NCBI GenBank assembly: GCA_024699855.1
Contig: JAMPIQ010000002.1
Coordinates: forward strand, 8,494,001 to 8,558,000
Reading direction: 5' to 3'
Length of the DNA stretch: 64,000 nt
Origin: Aphelenchoides besseyi
Taxonomy: Eukaryota; Nematoda; Chromadorea; Rhabditida; Aphelenchoididae
Position 1 is the stretch's first letter. Each line of letters begins with the position of its first letter. The notes under the pieces were generated by a model. That model saw only the letters and a program-made list of their open reading frames with translations. It was not told the origin of the DNA and made no database searches. The translations under genes were made by a program, and so were the position numbers. This document shows, one piece after another, positions 26,147 through 37,190 of this stretch.

Positions 26147-26961
26147 ATGCGATCAATGAACGGTCGACTTCCGTTTCATTTGCCGTTGAGAACTCCGTTG
26201 GTTCGTCAACCGCACAGGAATCAGAATCGACGACGAAGTTCGGAAGCACTGCCCAAATCGATTCAATTCGATGAGTCTGCTGATGCATATCGTTGTTTTT
26301 GTGGTTGTTTTCATGTCAAAACTGGAACATACAGTGTTGCCATTGTGGAAATGTTGTTCATCGTCTTCTATTTCCTCAACGCTCTGCTCGTTGTATTGCA
26401 ACAAAAGCATGGCTACGACGACGACACATCAACCGACTATGCGGGTGTGGCATTCATTGCAACGGCTATTGGATGCGCATTAGCAACACTCATCATTCTA
26501 CTTATGATTGTAGGAATTAAACGCAACATAGCTGCCTTGCTGTTTCCTCATCTCATAATGCAGGTAACCTATGAGTGGCTTTCAAAAGCTACAAAACTTG
26601 AATTTAGGTCATTGTTTTGTTGATTTTACTTGCGCTTTTGATTATCGGAGCTATTGCCGTTATTACTGACACGGCACTTTTCTATCGAATTCTAAATGCG
26701 GCCCCATTCTATGAGCATCCTGGTCAATCCGTAAGTTGCACAGTTTTGTTAACAAACTGTAAATCGATTATTTAGACTGTCGCTCTTCCGTTGGACACTG
26801 TTGTTCGTGTATATTTCGTACTTTGCGTTCATGTGTGTGCATTCATTTTGGAAGTCTATTTTTTAATTGTTCTATTCAATTGTCAGACGTTTATTTATGA
26901 ACGGACGGCATATTTTCGTTATTGCTTGGCCTATTCTAAGCCGATGGAAACTCTTCGCTGA
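26147..26961 (+). CDS. Four-pass membrane protein, LAPTM4/5-like
   Basis: Three exons (26147-26562, about 26607-26730, about 26776-26961) give roughly 240 residues. After a basic cytoplasmic N-terminus comes YRCFCGCFHVKTGTYSVAI, which is the cysteine-rich entry to TM1 seen in lysosome-associated LAPTM proteins and in a large nematode expansion of this fold. Four hydrophobic segments follow (VEMLFIVFYFLNALLVV, AFIATAIGCALATLIILLMI, VIVLLILLALLIIGAIAVI, VYFVLCVHVCAFILEVYFLI). The C-terminus (RTAYFRYCLAYSKPMETLR) contains no obvious PY motif. The ATG at 26147 is the first Met in frame after an upstream region with no ATG. By family it is expected in endosomal or lysosomal membranes; the cargo is unknown. 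Confidence 0.8.
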
Positions 26962-27865
26962 TCCACTCGGTTCTTGACGATGCAAAGACTGAGAGGCACA
27001 AAAAGAACTAATCTGAGGTCTTCTACTAAACTTGTGTTCTGAAACCCCCACCCATATTTCTACGTTTTTCTAAGTCCATCTTACTACTATGTGACCTTTT
27101 TTCGAAATTGTTTTGTATCCGAATAAACCGATTGGAGGTAAGTTGACGATCGCGTTTAATAACCGCCATACTGAAACTTTGCCTGCTTTTTCGTTGTTGT
27201 TTTCGGCATTTTTCGATATCGGTTATCAACTTAACACCCGCATATGACCATTGGCCCGCCGGAAATGTGAACTTTGCAGTCCGCTGCTTCAAGGCTTTAC
27301 ATCAAAGCAAAAATTGTTCGGCCAACTCTGCCCGCTAAATCTCTTCCACTCAAACCACAGTGCTTTCTTGTTCTCTGAGCTTTGTGATTTGCCATTTAGT
27401 TGATGAGTAGTAGAATGTTATCAGGAATCTTTCTTAATGATCAAATCTCTATTCAGTAATCTTTCATGTAAATGAACTTGAAGACAATAAATGCTATCGA
27501 ATGCTTTCGAGTTTGTAAATCTTGCATGCAATAAACACATTTGGGAATAAATCATCGGTTAGCTTGCTAATTAACACTACGGATTTCTCACGTTCTTGTT
27601 ACTCGAGTCTGCGAATAAACGGCCCTTGTGCCAATTGGACTCCAAACTGAAAGACGTGTGGACCACTTCACATGAAAAGTTTATTGAATCAAAAACAAGA
27701 ATATTTTCTATGTGACATTCTTCGACTGTCGACCCGCAAACAAAATTGAAGTGATTCCTGAGCACACAAACTTCAGAACACAAAGGAATGACGCACAGTT
27801 AAGCGAAGTGCCTAATGAATAGCATTTTAATTAAACGACATCATCTGAAGCCTTTTTACTGCCAT
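26962..27865. other. Convergent 3' intergenic region
   Basis: About 900 bp between two genes that point toward each other. Holds both 3' UTRs, with AATAAA-like signals near 27487 and 27549. No coding potential that I would support. Confidence 0.5.
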
Positions 27866-29224
27866 TTACCTAAAATCAAAATTTGAATCTAGAATGTGGA
27901 GATTTGAACGTACTCTTGCAACGGAATCACGAGCCGCCAACTTCTGTGATGGTTCTCGTTGAATTCGCGTACTCTCCAACGAGTCGGGTAATCGACGACT
28001 TTTGAACGCATTCAAAAACAGTTCTTTAAAACTCGGATTGACCCACGCGTACAACAACGGATTGATTATATTCGTCAACATTGCAATTGAATGAGCAATC
28101 AACGATGCGAGATACGTGAAATTCGTGTCTCCGAAAGTCAAAATATCCTGAAAATTTAAATGAGATTACGTCCACGACTATATCCAACCTCATCGTACTC
28201 AATCAACAACGTGAAGATGTTCTGCGGCAACCAGGTCAAACCGAAAATCAAAACCATTGCAGCAAGAATCGATGTTGTTCGACGTTGTTGAGCGAGAAGT
28301 AAAGTTCGTTGCGCATCGTCTCCGGCTGATTGCTGAGCCACAGCTTTCCGATGGGCGTTTGCTGCCGCTACAGTGTGAGAATTAACGGGAGTTTCTTCGC
28401 TACTACTAGGAGCTGTAGATCTAATCGACAACAGTTGGGATCTCTCATTCAGTTTTCTTAGTTTCGAGTTTGCTCGTTCACGGAGACGAGAAAAAATGGT
28501 CGAGTAGCAGAAGCTCATGGTCATAAACGGAAGCAGAAACTGAAGTATCAACACAATCAAAGCATAGACTCTAAAATGATGTCATTTGTTGTGGGAAGAT
28601 CGAAAGAACTAACCGCTGAATCGATTTTGATGGCCAATTTTCAGTACAAAACTCGCCACAAACTTGTGGATATGTGTCGAGTGTCATATAGTAACCGTAA
28701 GGTAAAGAAACAATTACGGAAATTATCCAAAGAACAGTTGCAATGTTCGTAGCGCCTCGATTCGTTAGCGCTTTGGCGTGTGGGCGGACAACCAAATTGT
28801 AACGGTCAATAGCAATGGCCGAAAGACTTAACGTCGAAACAAAAATAGAAACTGCCTGAAAGTTTACAAACTTACAAACGGAATCGGTGGATTCAATTAC
28901 CTGCACCATGGGAAGTAGATGGCAAAGTGGACGCGAGAATATCCAGATCTTTTGAGACGACGTTATCGGGGTCAATGGTACCGAAAGTAAACAGACGACC
29001 ACATCGCTGATGGCCAAATTGAGAATGAAAATGTTTTGAACGGTTCGCAAATGTCGATACCGTAGGGTCAGAACAATAATTGACAGATTTCCAATTAAAC
29101 CAAGTAGGAAAATGTGAACGTAAATGACAGAGAAGATTGCGATAACCACCGGAGAATTCGTCGGATCGGGATTGCTTTCACTGTAGTGATAGCAGATTGT
29201 CGTGTCATCGTCACTCGAGTTCAT
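27866..29224 (-). CDS. Neuropeptide GPCR (NPY/NPF/FMRFamide receptor type)
   Basis: Rhodopsin-class receptor of about 390 residues in five exons. Landmarks: GNLSIIVLTL (TM1), LNLAISDVVVCLLSVPLTP (TM2), the PLCH cysteine before TM3, AIDRYNLVVRPH (DRY motif and the NPY-receptor style VVRP), the disulphide cysteines in QVCGEFC, a long third loop with many basic residues, IFGLTWLPQNIFTLL (TM6) and IINPLLYAWVNPSFKELF (TM7 NPxxY and start of helix 8). These fit the C. elegans npr group of NPY/NPF and FMRFamide-like receptors, neuronal and Gi/o-coupled as a rule. A TTTTAG lies three bases before the ATG, consistent with trans-splicing or a 5' UTR intron. The last codons (TTTTAG/GTAAAT) could also serve as a donor, so a longer isoform is possible. 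Ligand not predictable. Confidence 0.88.
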
Positions 29225-31724
29225 CACCTAAAAACGAACGAGTAGAGAGAAGTTGAATGCATTTGAAAACGTCTAGTAGTTCACAGGAAATTACAGCGCG
29301 TACAACGAAGCTACGATCTCTGACAGAAAGGAAGGAACACGAATCGAACAACGCCACTTTTAATGAGCGTGCGTAAGCTAATGAACATTCTTGAATACGA
29401 GTTTGCAAACAACTTCGAGATTCCTAATGAACAAGTGAGTAATCAGAAATCCCATAACCATGCAAATTCGTTCAAACCGCGGTTTCAAATTTGAAGAACT
29501 AGAAGTCGCGGTCGAATTGCAGAACGTGAGACAAATTGGATCGACCATACTTTACCACAGGAAGCGAGAAAATTACTTGCCGCCTGACACACGCCTTCCG
29601 ACGCCAAAGAATTAAAATGTCCGGCTTTTCATTTGTTCTCGGCGAATCAAAAGCCAAACGAATGCATTACACATTCATTGTTGTTCGAAACCGAACGGCC
29701 GAAACGAGTGCGAAGGTTCGATATTTTCTCATCGCGTTACAAGTCAACGTCCATTTGTTACGTTGGATTTATGCAGAAGAAGACATCATCGTTGAGCTGC
29801 CGAAATCGCTAATACTCGAATGAAAGAAATACATCGGAAATCAAAAAAACCATGAGACTTAATCAGGTGACTAGCCTGAAAGCACGTTTGAGAAAGTTGT
29901 TTTTCACACCACAAAGACAGGATCACACAAGCAGTTAGTTCGATTAATCGTGCAGGGTACAAAGCACAAGAAAGTTCGACATTAACAACAAGCACAAATC
30001 GAATTGTCAAAAGTGAGTGAAGTCGTGGATTTAAGATAAAGTTGAGTTGAGTACCGAAAATATTCTGAGCGACGGTAATTGGTCTACAGACGTCAAAAAG
30101 AACAGAGCAATCGTATGGGTTTTTGCTTTGAATACCGTAAGCATTAATGATCTTCACGCAGGAAATGTATTGGATGATAACAAGAAATACTAGAGGTCAT
30201 TTCCTAAGCTTTTCTGAGCATTCTTTTCTTCAAATGTCTTTGAGTAATTAGATTGAATGAACTGAAGTAATGGATTAACGCAGCAGCAGACGGAAACAAT
30301 GTGGTGGCTAAACGCGAAGCTTCAAAGATCCAGAAAACAACTCGCAACATTGTGTTTTATGGAAATACACAGAAATTAGAAGCTGCATTTAAATCCGAAA
30401 AAGTTGTCAGTGTTTCAATGACTGTCGTAAGACAATGGACGAAGAAGCGACGAGCGGAATAATCGCCAGACGACCGTCCACATTCTTATCGTTGAGAGAA
30501 CTCAACGAATGCTAATTCGGCTTCTGCTACTCATTCATTTGCGGAACCAACGTGTTGCAACGAAAAGTTTGAACTTCAAGAGCGACTAACGCGATGACGA
30601 TGCAAAATCAAAAGACTTCATACGTGAGCTGGTGAATCGCAAATTGGAGTCCGAGTTCACCGGAGCGGGAAGGAAATTCGACACGAAATCTTTGAGATTC
30701 TCCGAGGTGCAACTTCGCGGTAAAGCCAAAACAAAAGGTGAAACCAACGGGCTATCGACACGTTCTTTTGCTCATTCACTTCAATAGTCTTTGTGTTTGC
30801 TCGATTTTTCCACAACTTATTTTGGCGTTCGAAGAAGTGAACAACAAAAATTTGTAAGATTGTGGGCGTTCGAATAGTGTAAATAGAAAAAGTAACAGAT
30901 TTGTTACGCAAATCAAATAACCTTGCAACGAGTAGGAAGGTAAAAGGAAGTTCGGACTTCGTTCAGACATTCGTTTCGTCAAGAAAACGGTTCCCACGGA
31001 ATCATTTTCTATATAACTTGGCCGAGCATCAAGTGTGTGAGCTTATAAACAGCCTTCGTTTACAACTAGTGAAGCCGCGGTAGGACAACAAGAGCAAATC
31101 CAACGTGCAATGCAGTTAATTGGACTTAACAAGTGGACAATCTCAAGAGCGAATTTGTGTCGGAATCACGGCGAAATGAAGTCAAGAGTACAAAATGCAA
31201 CACTTCCATGATCAAGGAACAGCGGAGAAGGGCATTGAAAGCAAAGGAACTTCCGGATTGGACTTCAAGCGGAGATAAACGGAACAACGATATTCAGACT
31301 TCACGTGCAAAAACTCGCCGCCATTTTTGTTTGTTCACATGTGCATTGAAAAGGATGCGGCAATTGACGTGTATAAGTTTTAAAATCAAATAAATCATCA
31401 CAACGTTCACCGTCGAAATCCGCCAATTTCACGGCAAACACTTCGAGCGGACGATTGAATTAACGGTCGCCATAAAAAGATCGAAAAAGAGGAACACGGC
31501 CAATAAGCAAATTTTAAATGAGTATAATTTCAGCAGACGGAACTGCGCAGAGGTCGCGGGTTTCCGTCTGAAGAACTCCGCCTTTCGGATATGCTTTCGG
31601 TTAATTTTTCTGACTTTCGCTTATCTCATCGTATTTTGAAATGAAGTTGACGGCCATTTTTGCGTGTTTAAGGTGGAAAACAATTGGACATGTGCAGCAC
31701 AATTAGATTTCAGTCGCTTGGGAT
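29225..31724. other. Gene-poor region, probable decayed mobile sequence
   Basis: 2.5 kb with no gene I can support. Short plus-strand frames at 29536-29823 and 31133-31393 lack neighbouring exons. Around 30300-30470 the plus strand reads VAKREASKIQKTTRNIV and TVVRQWTKKRRAE followed by a stop and SPDDRPHS, vaguely like a transposase helix-turn-helix, but too decayed to name. Confidence 0.4.
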
Positions 31725-32086
31725 TCATTTTGTTTCAGAGACGGCGGGCGTAAGTGCAGTCAAATCATGGACCAGAAAACATTGATGTTTCACATAAACG
31801 TCAACCGACTTTCTCATAACCTCTGGGAATACATTAAATCCGAGTTGAGGTTTTAATGACATCTTAGCTCGAAATTGGCGGTCTTCATCGCGAACATCAA
31901 TGTTATGTGCCAATTTGTGCGTGTATTGTTAGTACGAAGTGACAATGAAATCTTTGAACTTACGAGTCGTTGAAAGGTTTTCACTAATTCCGGATGTTCA
32001 CGCATAAGTGTCCAGAACATTTGCGGATTCCGCTTTAGACCATCAACAAACTGTGCATTGCCAACGGTCGTCAGTTGGTTCGTCAT
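31725..32086 (-). CDS. Doubtful two-exon gene, weak STI1-like repeat
   Basis: An ATG frame starts MTNQLTTVGNAQFVDGLKRN and continues PQMFWTLMREHPELVKTFQR, ending at a perfect donor (CTC/GTAAGT). The spacing of Asn-Pro and Met resembles STI1/ubiquilin repeats, but only one copy is seen. A downstream frame starting with MSLKPQLGFNVFPEVMRK to the stop at 31725 can be joined in phase, but its acceptor (GCTAAG) is poor. Real exon-one coding is plausible; the rest is uncertain. Confidence 0.3.
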
Positions 32087-32092
32087 TTTAAC

Positions 32093-32350
32093 TTAAATCA
32101 GGTCTATGAAATCAACACGTCCATTCAAATTGTTAATCGTAATCACTAATGCTAAAAACAAAAAGACTAATGGAATGATTAAACGCGTTGAAGTCCACGG
32201 ATTAATCGTCTTCACACGCTCTTCGACATTAAACGACCAATTGGATATCCCGTTCTCGGTGTTGTTCGTGTTTTTGTGAAGCACTTGATTGCGCACGCGG
32301 CTTCTAAACGATCCGTTCGTCCAAGGTGTGCTCTTGACACGCAGATTGAA
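32093..32350 (-). CDS. Possible 3' exon of a small single-pass membrane protein
   Basis: An open frame without its own ATG encodes about 85 residues: a basic Asn/Thr-rich segment (SFRSRVRNQVLHKNTNN), then STRLIIPLVFLFLALVITI, a transmembrane helix, and a 15-residue acidic tail ending DFIDLI. It must depend on an upstream exon I could not locate with confidence; a candidate acceptor lies near 32330. Its stop is 11 nt before the ATG of the next minus-strand frame, an unusually tight spacing. No family recognised. Confidence 0.3.
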   Translation of the reverse strand, partial: FNLRVKSTPWTNGSFRSRVRNQVLHKNTNNTENGISNWSFNVEERVKTINPWTSTRLIIPLVFLFLALVITINNLNGRVDFIDLI

Positions 32351-32469
32351 ATGTCGAATTTAAACTCCGCGTATTTATCTTCCACTTCAAAAGTTCGAGC
32401 TCCGGGCAATTGAAAGGTGCGATTAAAAATCCGTTGATCTCGTGATGAACAGGCGATAAAATGCTTCAA

Positions 32470-33539
32470 TTACGCGATCACTCTTGTGACTGTCGATCTT
32501 TGACCACAGGTTGTACGGTAGAAAGTGAACAGAGAGCTTATTTTCAAAGAAACAAAACAATCAGTCGCACAAGTTCATTGTGCTCCGTAGAAAGACACAA
32601 CGGCAGGAATAGTCATTCTGGACTGAGCGTCTCTTGTGTTTCTATGGTTAAAACAAGCGAATTATTGGATTTCAGTTCAAAAGGCTGAGTGGATGGTTGT
32701 CTTCGTCGTTCATCCCCAAAGCTAATAAATGTCCCGAAAACGCGGAGAAAAACCTCAGTTCTACAAAAATTTGAACAGATGAAATGGAAAGCGGAACGGA
32801 TGAGTTCGAACCACCAGCGACCTTATGTGCTATGAAAGGACGGTAATTCGAGAGCTAAGGAAAACAGAAACCACGTTTTTGCGCCTGTGGGTTTTGCTCA
32901 AGCCACGTCCAGTTCGAAATTTAAAAGCATCACCAGCCTAACAAAAACTTTTGTCTACTCTTCGACGTTCAGAAGCAGCGTAGAGACAAACTGACGTCTC
33001 CGAAAACGTTAACAAATTCAATTAATAACCGTGTTGGAGCTAATAAATTGGTTAGAAACGAAGGAGTTTTCAATTCTAATTTCACCGGCTCTTTGCGACC
33101 TTATGAATTAAAAATTCACTTCCTCGGAATTCATAACGCCTAAATGAATACCAACACGAAGGTCCTAGACATAATATCTAGGCTTCCGAATGTCGAAAAT
33201 GTATGGAAATCGAGTTCGTGAATGACGTCTGGCTTGCAATCAACTAATCTTCGTGAGATTTTGTAGTCAAACAAGTGATTTCACAGTTTATTCAAATAAC
33301 AGTAAAGTTTTTACAATACCCGCAAAAATCCGCTACAAACATCGAGGTTCCAGAAAGTTTGTGTAATTGACTAGTACAGAGATTGAAACTGAAAACAGTT
33401 AATCTGCTGCAGATGTTCAGTTCGTATAAGAACAGTACGAAAACTACAATTTTTTCAATTGTAGTTCGATATTTCCAAAACCATAAACAATTTTGAGACA
33501 GGTTTTCCAGAAAACTCACATAAATACATTAACACCGGT
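32470..33539. other. Intergenic, nothing recognised
   Basis: About 1.1 kb of AT-rich sequence between two minus-strand units. No gene, RNA or repeat that I can support. Confidence 0.45.
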
Positions 33540-34254
33540 TTACTCGATAGTATTCTCTCCGGTTGATAAACGACGATATCGAACATTTGGTCCACTGCGA
33601 CCCTTGCGACGACTTCCCATAACAAACCCTGAAGTTCATTCGTATAATTCAAACATGAAGGCTAGTTTTTACCTATCAACTTCTTTCGATAAACGTAAGA
33701 AACGCCAACGAAACCAACAATGACGATCAAGTACAAAAAGAAGTGAGAGCTTCCTTCGCTCTCCGATTTCTTCGTTGGAACTTTTAGCGCATTTACAGCC
33801 TTCGGATTGTCGGACTTCACCGGGCTTGCTTGCAGATTTGGAGATTTGTCGACAGTACTTTTTGTTGAGGTCTATAAACGGACATTCGACTAACACTACA
33901 ACATAGTTTACCTTGTGGTTTGCTGACAAATTCGCAGAAATCGCTGGTATCTTTTCAACCACTTGTTCTTTTGATTTCTAAACACAGTTGCTCAGATTTT
34001 ACAGTCAATCGAAAACTCACTTCTGTTGTCGCCGGCGGTTTAATTTTCGGTTTTTCTTGCGCTTCAGTTTTGTTGGTCAACGGATTTGATTTGTTCGCAT
34101 CGGTCGGTTTGACCGTTGGAGTTTTTGAGCCGGCTAAAAGACGAGAACGTATCTTATAATCGTATTCATTGTTACCGGCCGCCGTTCCATGAATATACAC
34201 GAGAATCGTACTGAGAATTAGAAAACTGACGAGGGATCTTGTTGTTGAGTCCAT
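33540..34254 (-). CDS. tgn-38: Trans-Golgi network integral membrane protein (TGN38/TGOLN2-like)
   Basis: Four exons, 34021-34254, 33912-33977, 33673-33871 and 33540-33628, encode a type I membrane protein of about 195 residues. It has a signal peptide (MDSTTRSLVSFLILSTILVY), a lumenal domain rich in Lys, Pro, Thr and Ser with no fixed fold, a single transmembrane helix (HFFLYLIVIVGFVGVSYVY), a basic RKKLIGFVMGSRRKGRSG segment and a cytosolic tail with RYRRLSTGENTIE. Architecture, the basic juxtamembrane stretch and the tyrosine motif YRRL (YxxPhi, like YQRL in TGN38) match TGN38, which cycles between the trans-Golgi network and plasma membrane through AP complexes. The correct frame appears only after splicing; reading straight through gives a false Arg/Trp-rich tail. 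Sequence similarity outside the end is low, as is usual for this family. Confidence 0.75.
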
Positions 34255-34443
34255 TGGTTTTGTTGGCAACGAATCAACGGTTGCCGTTCAAAGTATTGAC
34301 TATCTTTTTAGTCATACTGAGTCATTTGATTCTCGTTGGGTCAAGTGTTAGGGCGCACAGTAAAACAAACTGGAGGACAAACAGAGCGACCCCACTCGTC
34401 ATCGTCTTTTGTATTATTGAGCTTTTAAGTCGAAATTGAAGAA

Positions 34444-35577
34444 ATGTCGAATGTTGAAGACGAGGAGTTAGTCAACAGTTCGCCACTCTACAAAGATCGA
34501 GCTGATTGGAAGGATGTGAGTCCGATTTACATGTCCGATGCCGAAAATGCCGTCGTTCGCATTTCACATACCGATTCTTGTGAGTTTATTTGCTTGAAAG
34601 AACGACAATTCACGTTTTGTTCTTAGTCACGGATGCGTTCGCTTACTTTCGTGCGATTTTACATCGAAATGAAATGAGTGAACGAGCGTTGGAGTTGACC
34701 ACAATCTGCAGTCAATTGAATCCTGCGAACTATTCGGTTTGGTACGTGGATTTAGATTCATTAGATGTTCGGATGTTTAGGCAATTTCGACGCAACATCC
34801 TGAAAGCTTTGAACAAGAATTTGGACGCGGAGTTCAAGTTTTCGTCGGAGATGATCAGTGAGAACCCGAAAAACTATCAAATTTGGTTTGTTGTTGATCT
34901 CTTGCATTCATCCGATTCTCTTTTTAGGCATCATCGTCGTATGCTTGTTGATTGGACCAAAGATCCGTCTCGCGAATTGACGTTCACTGCGTCGGTTCTT
35001 GTGTCGGATCCCAAAAACTATCATGCTTGGCAGCATCGACAGTTCATCGTGGAGAAGTACAATTTGTTTACGGACGACGAGATCAGCTACAGCACTTTGC
35101 TGTTGTCCGGCGATATCCGCAACAACTCGGTTTGGAACTATCGCTATTTTATTGTTCAAAACATGAGCAACGCATTCACCGACAAGTCGTTTGTTAGTCG
35201 TGAAGTCGAATTTGCGAAGAACGCAATTAGCAAAGTGAGTTGTAACGAGAGTTCGTGGTCCTATCTCAATGGGTAAGATCAAACTCACTATCGATTGCAC
35301 TCAATGTTTTAGTTTGCTTGTTAATGATGGACTTGAGAAGCACGAAGATGTCTTGGAATTTTGCAAAGTGTTGCACAAAATCGACACTACGTCCACTCAT
35401 CTTCGTTGCTTTTTGCTTGATTATTACAAAGAACAAATCGAAAAGGCGAACGAATCCGAGAAGAACGGTGCTCTCGCGTTGAGTCTCATTGATGAGTTGG
35501 TTCAAATGGATCCTGTTCGTCGTGCTTACTACGACTATGTTCGTGATCATGTCAACAATCTGCTTTCTCGTCAATAA
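34444..35577 (+). CDS. fnta-1: Protein farnesyl/geranylgeranyltransferase type I alpha subunit
   Basis: Alpha subunit shared by farnesyltransferase and geranylgeranyltransferase I, which lipidate CaaX-box proteins such as Ras and Rho. The PPTA tetratricopeptide-like repeats are plain: [76 protein letters not shown] and ESSWSYLNG. Each has the Asn-Tyr...Trp...Arg pattern. The lysine in [12 protein letters not shown]-type repeat used for catalysis in the human enzyme falls in this region. Five short introns, several splitting the conserved Trp codons (for example near 34741 and 34888). Length about 325 residues, near the family norm. Stop 35575-35577; poly(A) signal near 35601. It is divergent from the TGN38-like gene, with 190 bp between start codons. 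Confidence 0.93.
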
Positions 35578-35677
35578 TTGTGTTCTAAGCTAATGGAGAA
35601 TAAAATTGTTCTATTGATGTCACATCCCAACACTTCGAAATGAAACTGGATTTCCTTCACTGAATATCTGACCCTCG

Positions 35678-35910
35678 ATGATCATGAATGATAACGTTTC
35701 CCGTTCTTTCAGCCTTCGTAAGATGATTATCCGCTCGAATATTGAGGAATTGTATTCGCACAAAACGATTGTTGCCATCGACTGCACGGATCAATTCGCT
35801 GCGGAGGCCGCTGAGGTTCGTTTCTTTATTCTCACGATTTCTTGCAAAAGATCACATTTATTTCCGACACATCGAATAACTAGAATCCAAAAATGATCAC
35901 AATCAAATGA
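35678..35910 (+). CDS. Small hypothetical protein, 54 residues
   Basis: An ATG frame beginning MIMNDNVSRSFSLRKMIIRS runs to EAAE at 35815, where a weak donor (GAG/GTTCGT) can join to an exon at 35884-35910 giving ...NPKMITIK and stop. Without splicing the frame continues 26 more residues of low plausibility. It sits 100 bp after fnta-1 on the same strand and converges on the thioredoxin-like gene. The segment SHKTIVAIDCTDQFAAEAAE looks like ordered protein, but I do not recognise it. Confidence 0.35.
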
Positions 35911-35948
35911 AACTGAATAGTCGGAAGCAGCAGATAAGATTACGTTCT

Positions 35949-36569
35949 TCATTCGTAATGAGCCAACCATTCCTCGAAAAGCTCTTCGGCCTCTTGTCCT
36001 TTGGTCTGAAAATAACGTACTTTACGCTTTAAATTAACGTCCTAAGCTTACGGCTACTTCGGTTCGAGCATCTTGAACCACCACAGTACCATCAGGTTTG
36101 ATCACTTTGAGCGATGGAATGGTTTTGACTTCATACTTTTGCAAGTACTCTCTTAAAATTTGAACGCAATAATACTGGGAAAATAATCACCTACTGGATT
36201 TGTGGAGAACCGAACGGCAAGTAGACCCATTTGCCGTGATGCTCCTTGTAATATTCGATCAAGTCGCCTTCTTCACGATCGCGAGACACGAAGATGACTT
36301 CGAAGTTCTTGCCGGCAGCTGCCAATTTTTCGTAGAAAGTCTGAAGTCGAGTTATTCATGATTTTTTCGTCGTAAATACCTTGAGCTTTGGAGTGAATGC
36401 ACGACATGGTGGACACCAACCTGAAAATAAAATCGACTTAAATTCGCAAAACCAAACGCCTACCAGCCGAAAAGTAGAGAGCAACAACTTTGCCTTCCAA
36501 GTGCTCCTCGGCCTTCACCTTCTTTCCGTCGTTTTTCACAATCTCGACACCTTTCAACAACTGGGACAT
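35949..36569 (-). CDS. Nucleoredoxin/tryparedoxin-like thioredoxin-fold protein
   Basis: Cytosolic disulphide oxidoreductase of the thioredoxin-like-8 group, about 145 residues in four exons. The start reads MSQLLKGVEIVKNDGKKVKA, followed by GKVVALYFSAGWCPPCRAF with the active-site WCPPC generated across an intron (donor near 36466, exon at about 36380-36421). Downstream are FEVIFVSRDREEGDLIEYY, a nucleoredoxin-type sequence, the cis-proline segment VKTIPSLKVIKPDG, and the C-terminus EELFEEWLAHYE. The WCPPC motif is characteristic of tryparedoxins and nucleoredoxins rather than of thioredoxin (WCGPC). The stop codon is the complement of 35949-35951. Its 5' end faces the Integrator-13 gene across a 620-bp divergent region. 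Confidence 0.9.
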
Positions 36570-37190
36570 TTTTCGATTAGCGTTGCTTCTATAAAACTGA
36601 CGGGTTGGGAACGAAATCGAACTCCGAACGAAACGACTCGCGCGTCCCAGCGAACTGTTGAGCATCACGGAACACGCCCAAAAACGAGCAAAATTGATGA
36701 CAATTCGAAGTAAGAACTTTCTGCTCGGGATTTGTTCGCGTCTTTAGGCTACGAATTGCGATCTATCATCAAAATTCGAACGTCGAAAATGATAAAATTG
36801 GGAGCTTTAACGAAGCAAAAGTCCCGGGCAAGTTGGAGGAAAAAGAAAGCGACTGACGAGCAAACGCGAAAACGCGGACCGTCCACTACAACCCGACTGC
36901 CGAAACGCTGCCGGTGGTTTCGTTCACGACGTGCAATTTACCGCGAAGGTAACGAATAAAAGAATCGCTTGTTCTTCCACCTGTTCATTTTGTACTCAAC
37001 CGCATAGAACGAACACTCTCAGCGAAGAATTCAAACATCGCTAACTACTTCTTTTGTTTAACTCCGAAAGAATTGAGCGCTTCTTTTTTATCATGATGCA
37101 ATAGTTCCCGCTTATGACTCATAGAAAGGACCAATGGACAAAAACTGATTCAATTAAACTGCAAACCGAAACAACCACTTCCATCGTTTC
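36570..37190. other. Divergent promoter region
   Basis: Lies between the thioredoxin-like gene (minus) and the Integrator-13 gene (plus). It should also hold the missing first exon or exons of the latter, but I could not find an ATG exon encoding the expected start. No other feature seen. Confidence 0.45.

Noticed and set aside
33669..33871. Arg/Trp-rich C-terminus (LLFVLDRHCWFRWRFLRLSK) for the TGN-like gene
   Set aside because: It is the wrong frame; the in-phase frame gives a transmembrane helix and tyrosine sorting motif.
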